From: Lactarius indigo | Taxonomy: Eukaryota; Basidiomycota; Agaricomycetes; Russulales; Russulaceae | Length of the DNA: 64,000 nt | NCBI GenBank assembly: GCA_025766275.1 | Contig: JAFKAC010000057.1 | Coordinates: 1 to 64,000 of the forward strand | Reading direction: 5' to 3' | Shown here: one piece after another, positions 20,896-31,458 of the stretch | How positions within the stretch are numbered: the stretch's first letter is position 1 | How the letters are laid out: every line of letters starts with the position of its first letter | Notes under the pieces: model-generated | The model's input: the letters and a program-made list of their open reading frames with translations, nothing else | Databases searched by the model: none | What the model was told of the DNA's origin: nothing | Position numbers and translations under genes: made by a program

Positions 20896-22951
20896 TTCCC
20901 CATAGATCCTGAAGTATGAGATCCTTCACTTCATCCGTACTATTGGCCACTTGCGTGAGCCATTCTTTGGCTTGTTCTCCCGCCGTTTTTGTGCTTGCAG
21001 CGTTGATTTGGGGTGCGGGCGTTACGCTTGGTGCCGGCAACATATATCCGGGCAGCGACGGCGCATACTGTGATGGTGCGTACTGTGATGGCGCGTACTG
21101 TGAGACAGGCCCCTGGGGATATCCCGTAGTCTCGATCATGCGACTGCTGGATGGGGCAGCCTGCCATTGTTGTTGCATGCGCGGATGGGGGCAATTTCGT
21201 GAGAGGTGGCCGGGAGCGTGACAGTTATAACAAAGGACGTTCCTTAGGTCCCTTCGAGATCCTCCTCTCCCTCGTCCTCGAGCCCCCGGTCCTCCTCTTG
21301 GTGGGAATGGTGGCACAGGCCAGTCGCGGTGTGGCAGTTTGTTGAAGTCAATGTCTTCGGATCCTGCGAGTCTCACCTTGGCACGGTCAGCCGAGGTGTC
21401 CATTGCCCATGGGTTAGTTTGTGGTAAATTCTGCGGGAGCGTCCACCCCGCGTTGCCGCCCTGCTTCTTCGGCTGTGTCGTCGTGTTTTTGTATTCATTG
21501 AGTCGCGCTTTGAGGTGTATGTAATTCTTCTGCCGCTTGAGGACGGCCCTTTTCCAGTCGTCGAACGTGACAGGGTCGTCGAACTGGAACGCATTCTTGA
21601 ACAGTTCCTTGGGCAGACCCGACGTAAAGAGGTCGATGGTTTGGGGTTCGTTGAGGCGGTAGTGAGCCTTCCGTGCAAGCTGTTCGAAATCATTGACGTA
21701 CTTGTCAATGTCCTCTCCCGTCATTTTGAGCCCCTTTCGTAGTATGGCTTGGGCTTGCTCTCTTTCCAGCGTGTTTTCGAACCTCTGACTGAATCCATCT
21801 GCCACTGCCTCCCATAGATCGCGAGTGTAGGGACTTATCCCTCGTTGTATCTGCCTATTGAGCCAGTTCAGGAAGGATAGGACCCATTCGCTGACTGCTC
21901 CGCCCTTGATGTAGGAAAGAAACAGAAGGCATCTTCTGTAGTCGTTGCGCATGATAGGGGCGTCTAGATTCATGCCCCAGTAGACATGCCACTGCGTCAA
22001 GAATTGGTCTACTTTGAGTCTGTCTCCGTCAAAAATGGAAGGTGGCTCGCCGGTTAATTTTTCGTTATGGTGTCCTCCTCCTCTGGCATCTCCACCTCCT
22101 CCTCCTCCGCCACCGCCTCCTCCGCCTCCTGGCGGTCCCATGGGTGGCATTCTTGGTGGTTCGGTTCTTCGGAGGTCAAACGGGACACCTCCCCCTGGTG
22201 GTGGTGGCGGGTCTCCTCCTGGCCCTCCTACCCCCGGTGGGAGGTCTAGTGCGGGTTGTCGTCCGGATGGGGGGTCTCCTCTATCTGACCCTATCGCTCG
22301 GAAGATGGCTGCGTCGTCGGCGGTCATTCATACGCCGGTTTCAGGGTTGATGGGCATGAGGATTTCTCGTGCTCCTTCTTGTATTGCGCGCGCTTCTTCA
22401 ATCGCGACTTCTTCCATTGCTCGCGTTATCGTTGCCATGATGGCTGGTGAGCGGATGTGAATTGGCTCTGGTTCTGTAATATGCGCGGACTCAGCTCGTT
22501 CGATAAGGAGATCTTGTATTGCTCCTCCGCTAGTTTCTGTTTGGTTCGGCTCTCGCCCTTCACTTTCATCTTGGCTTTGTTCCTCTTCCTCCGATATTAC
22601 TTCTCCGGTAGAGTGTTCTCGTATTTGTCCGTCGATGGGACCCCAATCTGCGTGGCTATTGAGTTCTCTGGTGTCGATATCACACTGGTATCTAGGTCCT
22701 GCTGGTCGTATGACGTCCCACTGGGAATCTATGGGGTTCCACGCAACCTCCGTCCAACACAAGTGGTCGAAGTTGAACTCAACTGGTCGGTACCTACTAG
22801 GCCCGTTGAATTCCACAAAATATCCGGTTTCTTCTTGTCTTTCCCTCCAACTAGCAGCTTGTAGAAAGCGTGTGGGGACGTTACGTTCTCCTCTTCTTGG
22901 GAGCGAATAAGGACGGAAACTCGTCCACTGATCTCTTGTTGTTACGGCCAC
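20873..22951 (-). pseudogene. gag: gag pseudogene of element 2
   Basis: Nearly full-length gag interrupted by a single in-frame TGA at 22328-22330, where element 1 has CGT; the frame is otherwise continuous. It retains the acidic N-terminal region, Gly/Pro-rich linker, capsid-like helices and the zinc knuckle CYNCHAPGHLSRNC. A short tandem repeat (QYAPSQYAPS) near the C terminus is absent from element 1. As in element 1, the beginning of the open frame has no ATG and starts at an equivalent GTG. Confidence 0.85.
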
Positions 22952-22956
22952 GGTGA

Positions 22957-22968
22957 TATCTTGGTCTT
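22957..22968 (-). other. Self-priming PBS of element 2
   Basis: On the minus strand AAGACCAAGATA lies 2 nt inside the 5' LTR (22971). It is complementary to the right arm of the LTR hairpin (plus-strand 23161-23189). This is the same arrangement as in element 1, preserved despite decay elsewhere. Confidence 0.6.
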
Positions 22969-22970
22969 AA

Positions 22971-23106
22971 TGTAACGCCGTCACGACGTTAGCTCGACTT
23001 GAGCTCGATTGAGGCGGTAACGACTTAGCGGTTGCCTTGAAGACACGAAGGTCCAAGCGTAGATAATGGTGAACACTCGAAGGTGCACTGTTCCTGTGAA
23101 GCAGAC

Positions 23107-23144
<38 letters not shown>

Positions 23145-23461
23145 TCAAGTGACGATTCAAGAAGACCAAGATGGCGTATCTTGGTCTTCACTAGACACTA
23201 TAAATACAAGTCGAGCAGGCTTTCAAGCGCTGCTATGAGTCACGGTATGGTAGCGTCCAACGTGTTGCGTAAGTAGCTCGAATCCTAATACTACTACTAC
23301 TAGTATTAGTGGCGTGGTCCTCAGTCAGCAATCGCGTGCAATCTCCTATCGTACTCGTATCGCCTATCGTAAGTCCGTCACTAATATACCTTACCGCCGT
23401 AGTGACAACCGGTACAGTAAGGGTCCCAACTCATGTGGTCCGTACGAGTCAAAACGTAACA
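22971..23461 (-). repeat. 5' LTR of element 2 (right on the plus strand)
   Basis: 491 nt with TGTAACG...CGTAACA ends in plus orientation. It carries a single copy of the 59-bp unit that is doubled in the partner, and a GA microsatellite at about 23111-23136. It abuts the 38-bp palindromic array directly. Confidence 0.9.
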
Positions 23462-23727
23462 TTAACCGTCCATCCAAGATACTATCTTGGATGTAGATCT
23501 TAACCGTCTGTCCGATATACTATCTCGGACGTAGATCTTAAGCATCCGTCCAAGATAGTATCTCGGACGTAGATCTTAAGCATCCATCCGAGATAGTATC
23601 TCGGACGTAGATCTTAACCATCCGTCCGAGATAGTATCTCGGACAGTGATATTAGCCATCCGTCCGAGATGTGTTCTCGGATGTACTTCTTAGCTGTCCG
23701 TCCGAGATATACTCTCGGACAATAATC
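23462..23727. repeat. 38-bp tandem array of imperfect palindromes (7 units)
   Basis: Seven units of exactly 38 bp, each built as TTAACCNTCCGTCCGAGATA followed by GTATCTCGGACGTAGATC. The centre is a near-perfect inverted repeat TCCGAGATA/TATCTCGGA. The sequence begins immediately after the LTR end. The GTCCGA/TCGGAC core is the one in the three KDZ arrays, so this may be the opposite subterminal region of that element. Confidence 0.85.
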
Positions 23728-24011
23728 ACGATCATCTGTCCGAGAATGATGGTCCTTGATGCCATATATCCCATATCTTTGAAAATGTCTAATGTGATTC
23801 TCCTGACAATACACCCTTGGTTTGCGTTCAGTCATCTCACTCGGAGGTATTTATACATTTTGTCCGTCCGAGCCGACGTCGGTTGACCCATGAGTCTTGG
23901 GAGATTCTTTGCCGTCGGCCGACGTCGGCTGGCCCATGACATATGAAAGATTCTCACCGTCGGTTGGCCCATCAGTTATGGAAGTCATGCCGGATCATTG
24001 GCTGAAGCTAT
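23728..24011. other. Region with CCGACGTCGG palindromes
   Basis: No gene seen. Several short palindromes and near-repeats occur (GCCGACGTCGGTTGACCCATGA, then GGCCGACGTCGGCTGGCCCATGAC-like, about 23868-23950). It may be the outer end of a DNA transposon. Confidence 0.45.
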
Positions 24012-25498
24012 GAGAGATTGCTTCAAACCATCGTTGATAAGCACAACCAACCCTACAAGGTCTCAGCCCAGAAGCCATACATATTTCAATGTGTTGTTGG
24101 TGGTAATAGGTACGTTTACTCTACTTACGGAAATAAGAAATACATACTTATTTTCCTCCCTGGCAGTTCAAGATCTGGCCAGACAATGGACATCGAAACC
24201 TATGCTGAATTCCAGGAGATGGTTGAGCTGCTCCAAGATGAGGAACGTGCAAAAAAGGCCAAGCTCACTGTTGAGCTCGAGAAGATCAAAAAGGCTGCTC
24301 AACGAGTGTGTCTTCTGTTGTGGCCCTTCTGCACCAGGCCCATATGGCTTGTCTAACAATTTCTGTGGTAAATAGGCCCCAGAAGATGACGATGATGATG
24401 ATGACGACGATGAGACTGGTGGGACCACATATGGTGTATGTTTTTGGGATCCCCCACTCTGTGCCACTCAATTTCGGAACCTAATAATACCACAGAGGCT
24501 TTCAGAGGGAACCCTTACAGAGCTTGAGAAGAGTATTGCAAAGCGCCGCTGTAAGCTTGAAAAGAAGTACGCTACTGGGCCAGGTGGAACTGGCCTGTAC
24601 ATATACACCTATCAAGACGGGTCTGGCTTGCCCCTGACACCATTTATGTTGCGTGAATGGGCAATTGCTTTGGTACTTGAATCACCATCCTTCTTCTCTA
24701 TTGCTGCTAATTGGGTTGTAATAGGAAGAAAATTTAGCAACTCTTGACGAGCCGCCAAGTACACCATCCTTTGACATTGCAAATAAGCAGCCAGAGCTCC
24801 GTGATCGCACAAAGCTCCATGCAACAATAGGTGGTGCAACCACTAGGACCCCAGGCCCAGCGACAGACAGTCTTACCGTTGTTGCCCAACTTGCAACTAC
24901 AGTGCTTGACTTTGCAAAGCAACTTGCACAGCCACCCCACTCTGCTGGTGTTTCACCGACAACTATGCCACATACACCCAAACGCCAACAAACAGAACTC
25001 AGACCAGAAACGGAAAGCCCTCCCAGTCTCCCACCTCCTAGTCCATCAGACATCCCACGGTTCCTCAAGTATGCCAAAGACAACCTTGGGATCAAGGATG
25101 CAGCCCGCTATGTTGATGGGTTGCGTGACAAACATCTTGGGCCTGATATCCTTGATCAGGCTGACATACAGGAGCTTACCGGATTCGACATTGGCATGCC
25201 ATATGGAGATGCTCTTCGCCTTCGGGCAGCCGCTCCATCCTGGTGGAAAAGTCATACAAAGCGAGCACGAGAGGATTTCGAAGGTGATCCTGCTTTTGCT
25301 CCCGCTCCCACTCCCACAAGCCCCTCCTTGCATATCCAAGTCCAGTACCCTGATGGTGGGGAGGCCTCATACTGGGTTCCCTCACTTATTCGAGGCAATC
25401 AACGCGAACACGACCACTACACTCAGTATTATGATGGAGGGTCAAACACATGGCTTCCCATCCCAGAGGGTTGGACAGCTCCGCAGCTTAGTGAATAG
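24012..25498 (+). CDS. Hypothetical protein with acidic tract and SAM-like helical domain
   Basis: Five exons with consistent phases: about 24012-24109, 24167-24305, 24376-24435, 24496-24672, 24725-25498; roughly 413 codons. The start is unclear. An ATG at 23987 reads MPDHWLKL and then a stop, as if 2 nt had been lost before the conserved-looking YERLLQTIVDKHNQ. Features: N-terminal helical part, a run of ten Asp in exon 3, a Lys-rich helix in exon 4, a Pro-rich linker, and near residues 275-340 a compact helical segment (FLKYAKDNLGIKDAARYV, DILDQADIQELTGFDIG) that resembles a SAM domain. A Trp-rich tail follows. Function unknown. It lies beside a Tc1-type transposase and may be part of a composite mobile region. 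Confidence 0.6.
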
Positions 25499-25553
25499 TG
25501 ACAATGATACGGACTCTCAACTGTGTAGAACAGGTGAAGTACATTGAATTTGG

Positions 25554-27301
25554 TCAGATAATATAACCTGAGTCCGTGAACCAGCCAAAAGCCATCTCCG
25601 GTGTAATTCGGCCAAGCGCGTGAACTAATGACATAAGTGACGTGTCCTCCCAGTTACGACGGAGAAACGCCTTCATAGATGAAAAGGCCTCTTCAATTGG
25701 ATTGAAATCAGGTGAATAGGGTGGAAGGTAGAGAAGGCGGCATCCTAGACACCATAAATTCCAAGGAATAGGTAGAAGGTAAAGGGAAACGTACCTGCTT
25801 CTTCTTCAATAAGTTTTCGTACTTCTCCAGAATGGTGGATGTTACAGTTGTCAAGGACAAGAATGCTACGTGGCCCAGGATAAGGGTTTGTAAGCGGTAT
25901 CTAGTGACGGTTAGCAAGCGGTCCACTTATCAGTGTAATAAAAAAAATTCATACAACTTGTTCCCGAACAAAGCGAACAAAGCGTGCCGATGATACAGCA
26001 CCCTCAATAAGGTCATAGGCAACAATCCCATCAAGTGTCAGAAGTGGAAGGACACTGATACGCTGACCACGGACCCAGGCAGAATGCTCAGCACACCGAG
26101 TCCCAACATCAGAGTAACCATGGGTACGACAGTGTGTGCGGTCATCCTTGGCAGCCTCGTCTGTGAACATGAGTTGGTTGAGATCAGTTACAAGCTCTGC
26201 AACACGGTTCCAAAAGGCAGCCCGATGATGAACAGCAAACACAGAGGGCATACTCACAGAGACAAAGTAGACTGTGGTGAGATATGCTGGAGTGCTGGAA
26301 GCAGAGGTGAGACAGGGATCTTGCAAGTAAAGCAAAGGGAGTCTGGCACACAGCAGTGAGAGAACTGATAATAGTATTACAGAGGAGAAGACATACCTGG
26401 CACACAGCAGTGAGAGAACTGATGTGGACCAGGGCGTACAAGCAGTCTACTTATACTGTACAGAGGCGTGACACTAGTACAAGGGAAGTAACTATAGGTC
26501 ACAGAATACAAGGAGCGCATTGTTCTACAACAGGACAAAGGAGTGTGCATATGGAGAACAAGGCGTATAGAACAAGAAGGGTCCAGACTAAGATGATATC
26601 ATAGTGACATCACAATAAAGATATATCTAAAGGGAGAACAAAGACGTAGTACAATGACAAGTCCAGAGGAGTCCGTATGATGTCATAGTACATGATGTCA
26701 TAGGTGACGCAATGATAGGTAATAGATTGTACAGATCAAAAACAGTATCTAATCTATAAGTCCTTTATATCTAATCTAAAGCAGTCCGTGCTGCTACTCC
26801 GGTCCGTACGAGCCGCTAAGTGCGCAAGGGTCACTTATCAACACCCGAAGGGTCTCATTGCATTCTAGTAGGTAAATAGTGAAAGTCAGACATTGGAAAG
26901 ACACCATGAAGTCAAGACAAACCAATTGCTTGCTTCCAGAGCCGTTTACGAGACAGGGAAGTCCGATGAAGGGTTCGAGAAAGAGTGGAAAGGGAGATGT
27001 GGATGTTGAATGCACGAAAAAGCTCAGTTTGGAGCTCATCAAGGTAGTGGCTATGGCGGGCTGAAAGCAGTTGGCAGATGAAGTTGACATGGGCATGCTT
27101 GACAATGCGACGACGTCCCTGGGCTTGAGGCAGGGAATGGGGTCTGTTGGCAGGGAGGTGCTGTGCATAGTTCCGGATACAATCATATACTAGTGTTTTA
27201 CCCAGCCCAAGAATCCTACATATATCCTTCACCCTGTATCCCTCCCTAAAGTAGAGGAAAGGAATGCGAGCCTTGAGATCGTTGGATTTTTTGCGAGCCA
27301 T
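25554..27301 (-). pseudogene. Tc1/mariner-type (DDE_3) transposase, interrupted
   Basis: Minus strand. Exon 1 (27301-26923) encodes an HTH N-terminus (FREGYRVKDICRILGLG), then HYLDELQTEL. Exon 2 starts at 26864 (NETLR) but runs into stops. The family sequence resumes at about 26237 (RAAFWNRVAELV) and continues in exons to 25955, 25900-25795 and 25744-25554, with introns of 54 and 50 nt. All three catalytic acids remain: D in MFTDEAAKDDR, D in ILVLDNCNIHH, E in YSPDFNPIEEAF. The 600-bp gap (about 26240-26850) looks like inserted sequence; if it is an unrecognised intron the gene could still work. The 3' end converges on the SAM-like gene, 55 bp apart. Confidence 0.72.
26240..26850. other. Probable insertion inside the Tc1-type transposase gene
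   Basis: This stretch is rich in repeated words and lacks transposase similarity. A 27-bp direct repeat (CTGGCACACAGCAGTGAGAG...) occurs at about 26343 and 26398. No ends or target duplication could be fixed. Confidence 0.4.
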
Positions 27302-27881
27302 GAGGCATGAAGCAGACAACGGGGATGGACGAAGATGAGTCTGTTCAACACGATGACAACACCACGTGCCACATTAGCTAAGGTCCGTGGACCTTCTGGC
27401 GTGCCTTGATGGGTGAAAACGAAAAAAATGGTTTCCGCATCTTTTTGAAAACGGCTGTAAAAAAAACTCGCGTACAGTCAAGCGTACAGTTTCCGTCAGT
27501 CGCCTGACAGTAGCAGTGGGTAAGTACTGTACCGACAATCAATAATGCAATAATGCATCGCATTGTCACAGAGTCGGGCTCCAGACTTGTTTCGCGTCTC
27601 GCTTGCTGCCTCAGTTTGTACCCCATCATTTGCTTTCGACAACCCACTGTCTGCGTTCGTAATGTTACTTTCAATTCCCCACCACCCTTTTTTTTTTTTT
27701 TTTCAAAAACTTGCAATGTCTCACCCCCAGCGGCTGCTTGCATCCGCAGTTTCCAATTTCGCCACTTCGGAGTCTTTGCTTCAAGCGGTTTCCCAAACGG
27801 TTGCATGTTGTCACCCGATCGCTCACTGAAGTCGCACCCTCAACCCTCAGAAGATGACATCGATGACGGATCAATAGACGT
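27302..27881. other. Intergenic region upstream of lectin gene
   Basis: No gene supported. It includes a T-tract (about 27690-27704) and a CT-rich stretch ahead of the lectin start. The words ACTCGCGTACAGT and GTACCGACAAT recur at 33.59-33.64 kb. Confidence 0.45.
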
Positions 27882-28758
27882 ATGGAACATACCATAAAAA
27901 CTCTTGAGAGTGTACATGTTCTCGGCTCGCCTTCAACCCCTGCACTGTACTTCATAGCCAGTCATGCCCATCCACTGCGAATTCGACATTACCCAGAGAA
28001 CATTGAACTTCCCTCGTTCATTCGTCGACTGCCCCCGCCTAGCCCATGGCCTCCGTATGATAGATATTGGAAAGGACGCCGCCGTCCGCGTTTCGTCGAC
28101 GCTCCAGCACCTCACAAAGAGTTCGGCCGACTGCAACATCATAACCTGGGCGGAAACCAAGCTCTACCATGCCGTGACCAGTGTGCTCGCCCTCGCACCC
28201 TGTGATCTGGATTTCCTCACCGGTGAACACACGCGCAGCTTCTGGAATCATGACCCGGCCTCTGTGCGCATCGACTTTGAGCGCCCGTTCGTCACTCCCC
28301 CAAAGGTCGTCGTTTTCTTCAACTGCATCAACCTCCTGGGGATAGTCAGTTGGCATTTCAGCACTACTGCCACTGACATCGACATGGAGGGATTCACACT
28401 CAATATCGCGAGCCGGGCAGACGATTACTTGTACACCATACGTGTTGGCTGGATTGCTTATCCAGAGGATCGTGGGCACATATTTAGCACATCTGTCAGT
28501 ACGCTGGAGATCCGTCCCCCGGGCCAGCAGCAGCGCCAACACAGCAAGGAAATCTCATTTAATTCGGTCGAATTCCTCCAGAAACCCTCCGTCTTTATCG
28601 CCTTGAACCTTATCGACATCTCTACCAACGCCAATCTCCGCGTCAACGCTTACGTTGATAGCATCTCCACGACCCGTCTGGTCTGGCATATTGATTCCTG
28701 GGCCGACACCGTCCTTAACAATGCTGGTGCTACTATCATCGCGTTCACTAGCAATTGA
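27882..28758 (+). CDS. H-type lectin domain protein, three tandem repeats (276 aa)
   Basis: Exons 27882-27911 and 27958-28758, separated by a 46-nt intron in phase 0; 276 residues. The protein consists of three similar segments of about 85-90 residues. Each runs from a F..PP.V/F hydrophobic start to a W(A/D) strand end: WAETKLYHAVTSVLALAP; PFVTPPKVVVFFNCINLLG to VGWIAYPED; and FLQKPSVFIALNLIDIST to HIDSWADTVLNN. This matches the H-type lectin fold of discoidin and snail agglutinin, which binds GalNAc-type sugars. No signal peptide is visible, so a cytoplasmic fungal lectin is likely. Such lectins often act in defence against feeders, but no function can be assigned here from sequence alone. 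The start at 27882 rests on a 10-codon first exon. Confidence 0.75.
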
Positions 28759-29334
28759 CGGCATCAGCTGTGAGTTTCTCGGTCTTCTGCCATGCAAGTA
28801 TGATATTCTGATTTATCACATTCGTTTAGCATGTCGGTGCACTGCAGCACCTGTACTATTTCTGTTTTTGTGTTGCAGAATCAATTCCTTTTCTCTCTCA
28901 GTTGTATCCATGCGACGAAATCGAATCTCCAAATCATCTCCATTGTACTATTCTTGCGTCCATACACTATATTACGACGGCATTGGATCACCACCAGAGC
29001 GAGGAAAATTATTCGTTCAGAACTCAGCTTAGTATAATATGGTTCTTGGCTGGAATCGGCCTGGTATAGGTCGGACGTTAAACAGCATACTCGCAAGTGT
29101 TTACACAACACCTCCGACCTTCCATTTGAGTGGCCACGAGTATAGGTGGCACATGTCAAGTCCGCACGTGTACTACTTGCAATGTCTCCTCTTACTGTGC
29201 TGTAAGTGGCACGCCTTAAGCTGGTCGGTTTCGGACTGCCAGTGCGCTTGCCGCAATGCAGCCGCGGCGGAAGAGATAAGGCCACTAACGTTACGTAGTT
29301 CATGCCCTCAGCCCCAGCCCTAAGCCCTTAGAAT
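28759..29334. other. 3' flank of lectin gene; no gene seen
   Basis: No coding support. It holds the presumed 3' UTR of the lectin gene. The last part (GCCCTCAGCCCCAGCCC, just before 29335) resembles the leader upstream of the lectin start. Confidence 0.45.
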
Positions 29335-29466
29335 ATGTCATCGACGACAGATCATATGGACGTATGGAATGCAGAAAACTTCTTGAGAGACTACTGTCTC
29401 TGCGAGTCGCTGCTCCACTCTTACGGGGACAAGCTCCGTGTGACGCTGGGACAAGAGGTGAGGTGA
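29335..29466 (+). pseudogene. Fragment related to the 5' end of the lectin gene
   Basis: ATGTCATCGACGACAGATCA at 29335 and the following GACGTATGGAA parallel the sequence just before and at the lectin start (27853-27892). The fragment then diverges: one frame is open for 43 codons, a second starts at the equivalent ATG (MECRKLLERLL). No lectin repeats follow. It looks like the remnant of a duplicated lectin gene. Confidence 0.4.
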
Positions 29467-29630
29467 CGCCGGCGCGCAGCTGTACGAGTGCTATACGTCA
29501 CGAATATGGACACTTTGTGGACATTGGGTGAATCGGGTCTACTAACTTAGTACAGCTAAAAGAACTAGCTAGGGCCTGAGATCTGTACATTATCTAACAA
29601 AACCCATGAGCCTTAAGGATCACGCAAACC

Positions 29631-31405
29631 CTATGAATCTGAGTCATCAAAATCCGACGTGTGTTGTGTATCGGCGGAGTACAGATCGTCGGTGAGCCCC
29701 TTTATGATCTGTTCGAGTTTACAATTGACCCGGGTACCGTGACCGTCTGCCAGTGGATGAAGGGTGGGGAAGGAATGTTGGCAGGGATAGGTGCTCAGCA
29801 CATCGGCGGGTCTGGTCTCAGGGTGACGCTTCTGGAGGTGTGTTCCATATGAATAAGGTGATTCGGGCAACCAGGTGAAAGAGCAAAATGCGCATCGTTG
29901 TGGTTCGTGCTCGTCTTGAATGTGTTGAGTGAGGTCTCTCCGCGTTGCGAAACGCACGTTACAGTCTTGGCACAGTGGTGGGAGCTGTTCCTCCGGTGCG
30001 TCTTCATGCTCTGCGCCGATTGAACTTGGTAGGAACAACGGTTGTACACCTTGCACCTTTATGGGATGGCCAGAGAGCTGACGCGAAGTGACTAACGAAC
30101 CTACTGCGGCCCGCAAGGCGCCCGACTCCAGATCTTGTACGAGGAGAGTTTTCAGGGCAGGTAACGGTCCGGTTTCCCCGTCGGCTGCTCGCAAGGTGAG
30201 CAAAATGTTTGTCGCGTGTTTCCCAGCCAGGTTAAACCGTTCAACACCTGTGAACAAGTGGAAAAGCTCTAGCCAGTGTTCACCAAGGTGTTCAATGTCC
30301 GCGTTGTCCTGCTCACTTGACGGCTGCTGCGCCATAATAATGTTTAGATCTCTTACACGGGTAAGGAAGGGGGAGAATTGGCGACAGCCACAAATTTGAG
30401 CCAGCGAAAACCACTGCCAGTCTAACTGCTCACACGAGATCTGCAATTGAAGCCGCGTAGGAGTCGGAGCTCCTGGATTGGTAAAATAAATGGAAATGGA
30501 ACGCTCGGAGGACCGAATGCTTGCTTGACTATGTGACCTCAGGGTTCCTATCTGGTCAATGAATCGGCCAAGTTGCGACGCGTCCAAGGTGGGTTGGCTA
30601 AAGAACGTAATATCAATACTCTCGAGATGAGAGGCGTCGATTCTGGCCACGAGACAGTCCAAGTACTTGCTGGTTCCTCGATATTTGAGATAGCTGAGAG
30701 CGGGAAGAACAATACGTTCCCCAGGCACTGGGGGAAAACGCAGATAGTTACGGCGAGGGGGAAGGGAGAGGAAGTGGAGTGAAAGTGATCGAAGTTGGGT
30801 CATCCCTGACAACGCATTCGCGAAAGATTCTGGGGGAAAATACCCCACACCAGGAATTTCGTGGAGTTGAAGATCTACGAGACCCTGGGAGGGTAAAAGA
30901 AGCTCCAGGAGAGAGGGAAAGACGATCCTGGTCGAGTGGAACGTACGGAGATGAAGGTCCCACCGAAAAGTGCTGGGCAGGGTCAGCTGCAAATTATCTG
31001 AAGACAGAAGAACGAGCTCCTCTAGTTCAGAAAATGGCTCTTTGATCGTGGAAAACCTTTCCATGAGGGAACTTGTGATGGTGAGATTGATGGAGCAAAC
31101 ACGATCAGAGTGCTTCAATGCAGCGACAATGTTGTCGTCGTCCTCAGGAGTAGGGGGATCGAGAGTCGAGGTTCCCCCGTACTGTACAACGACGGGCAGG
31201 GCAGGCCATAAATTTAGGGTCTTCAAGACGGACGTTCCATGTTTACAGTACACTCGAAGATGTAGACCCTGGGGTGATGTAAGTACGATCTGTCGCCAGT
31301 TTTGGCATACGTGCACGAGAGTAAGCCAAAACTGTGGGGAGGAATCCAGGTAGTGAAGAAATATGGTCAGAAGGACGTCGTCGGAGAGCACCTCAGTCGT
31401 CGCCT
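29631..31405 (-). CDS. F-box / LRR-like protein with C-terminal C2H2-like zinc motifs
   Basis: Minus strand, one long open frame of at least 586 codons. The N-terminus reads TEVLSDDVLLTIFLHYL...FWLTLVHVCQNWRQIV, an F-box of the type that docks substrate receptors on SKP1-cullin ligases. The middle is leucine-rich with LRR-like spacing. Near residues 470-540 there are two zinc-finger-like units (CQDCNVRFATRRDLTQHIQDEH and CAFCSFTW...HLQKRH). No ATG precedes the F-box: the position equivalent to the paralogue's Met is GTG, and upstream the frame closes after a few codons. Either a small upstream exon was missed or the start was lost. It lies 68 bp from the 3' end of its paralogue, same strand. 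Confidence 0.62.
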
Positions 31406-31458
31406 GTTGAGAGAAATTTGAAAGTCCTGCTCAAACAAGTTAGCATGCGGTGCTGGCG

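Larger units (their letters stand above)
15563..23461 (-). mobile_element. Decayed Ty3/Gypsy chromovirus, element 2
   Basis: Same family as element 1, inverted: LTRs at 15563-16118 and 22971-23461 (TGTAACG...CGTAACA on the plus strand), self-priming PBS, gag, pol with chromodomain and the C-terminal extension. Pol is broken by many frameshifts and gag by a TGA, so it is inactive. The flanks (GTGTC left, TTAAC right) do not form a target duplication. That points to a deletion or inter-element recombination after insertion. Confidence 0.92.

Noticed and set aside
23462..23727. Regular repeats suggestive of a CRISPR array
   Set aside because: No unique spacers, eukaryotic context, and units are contiguous palindromes.
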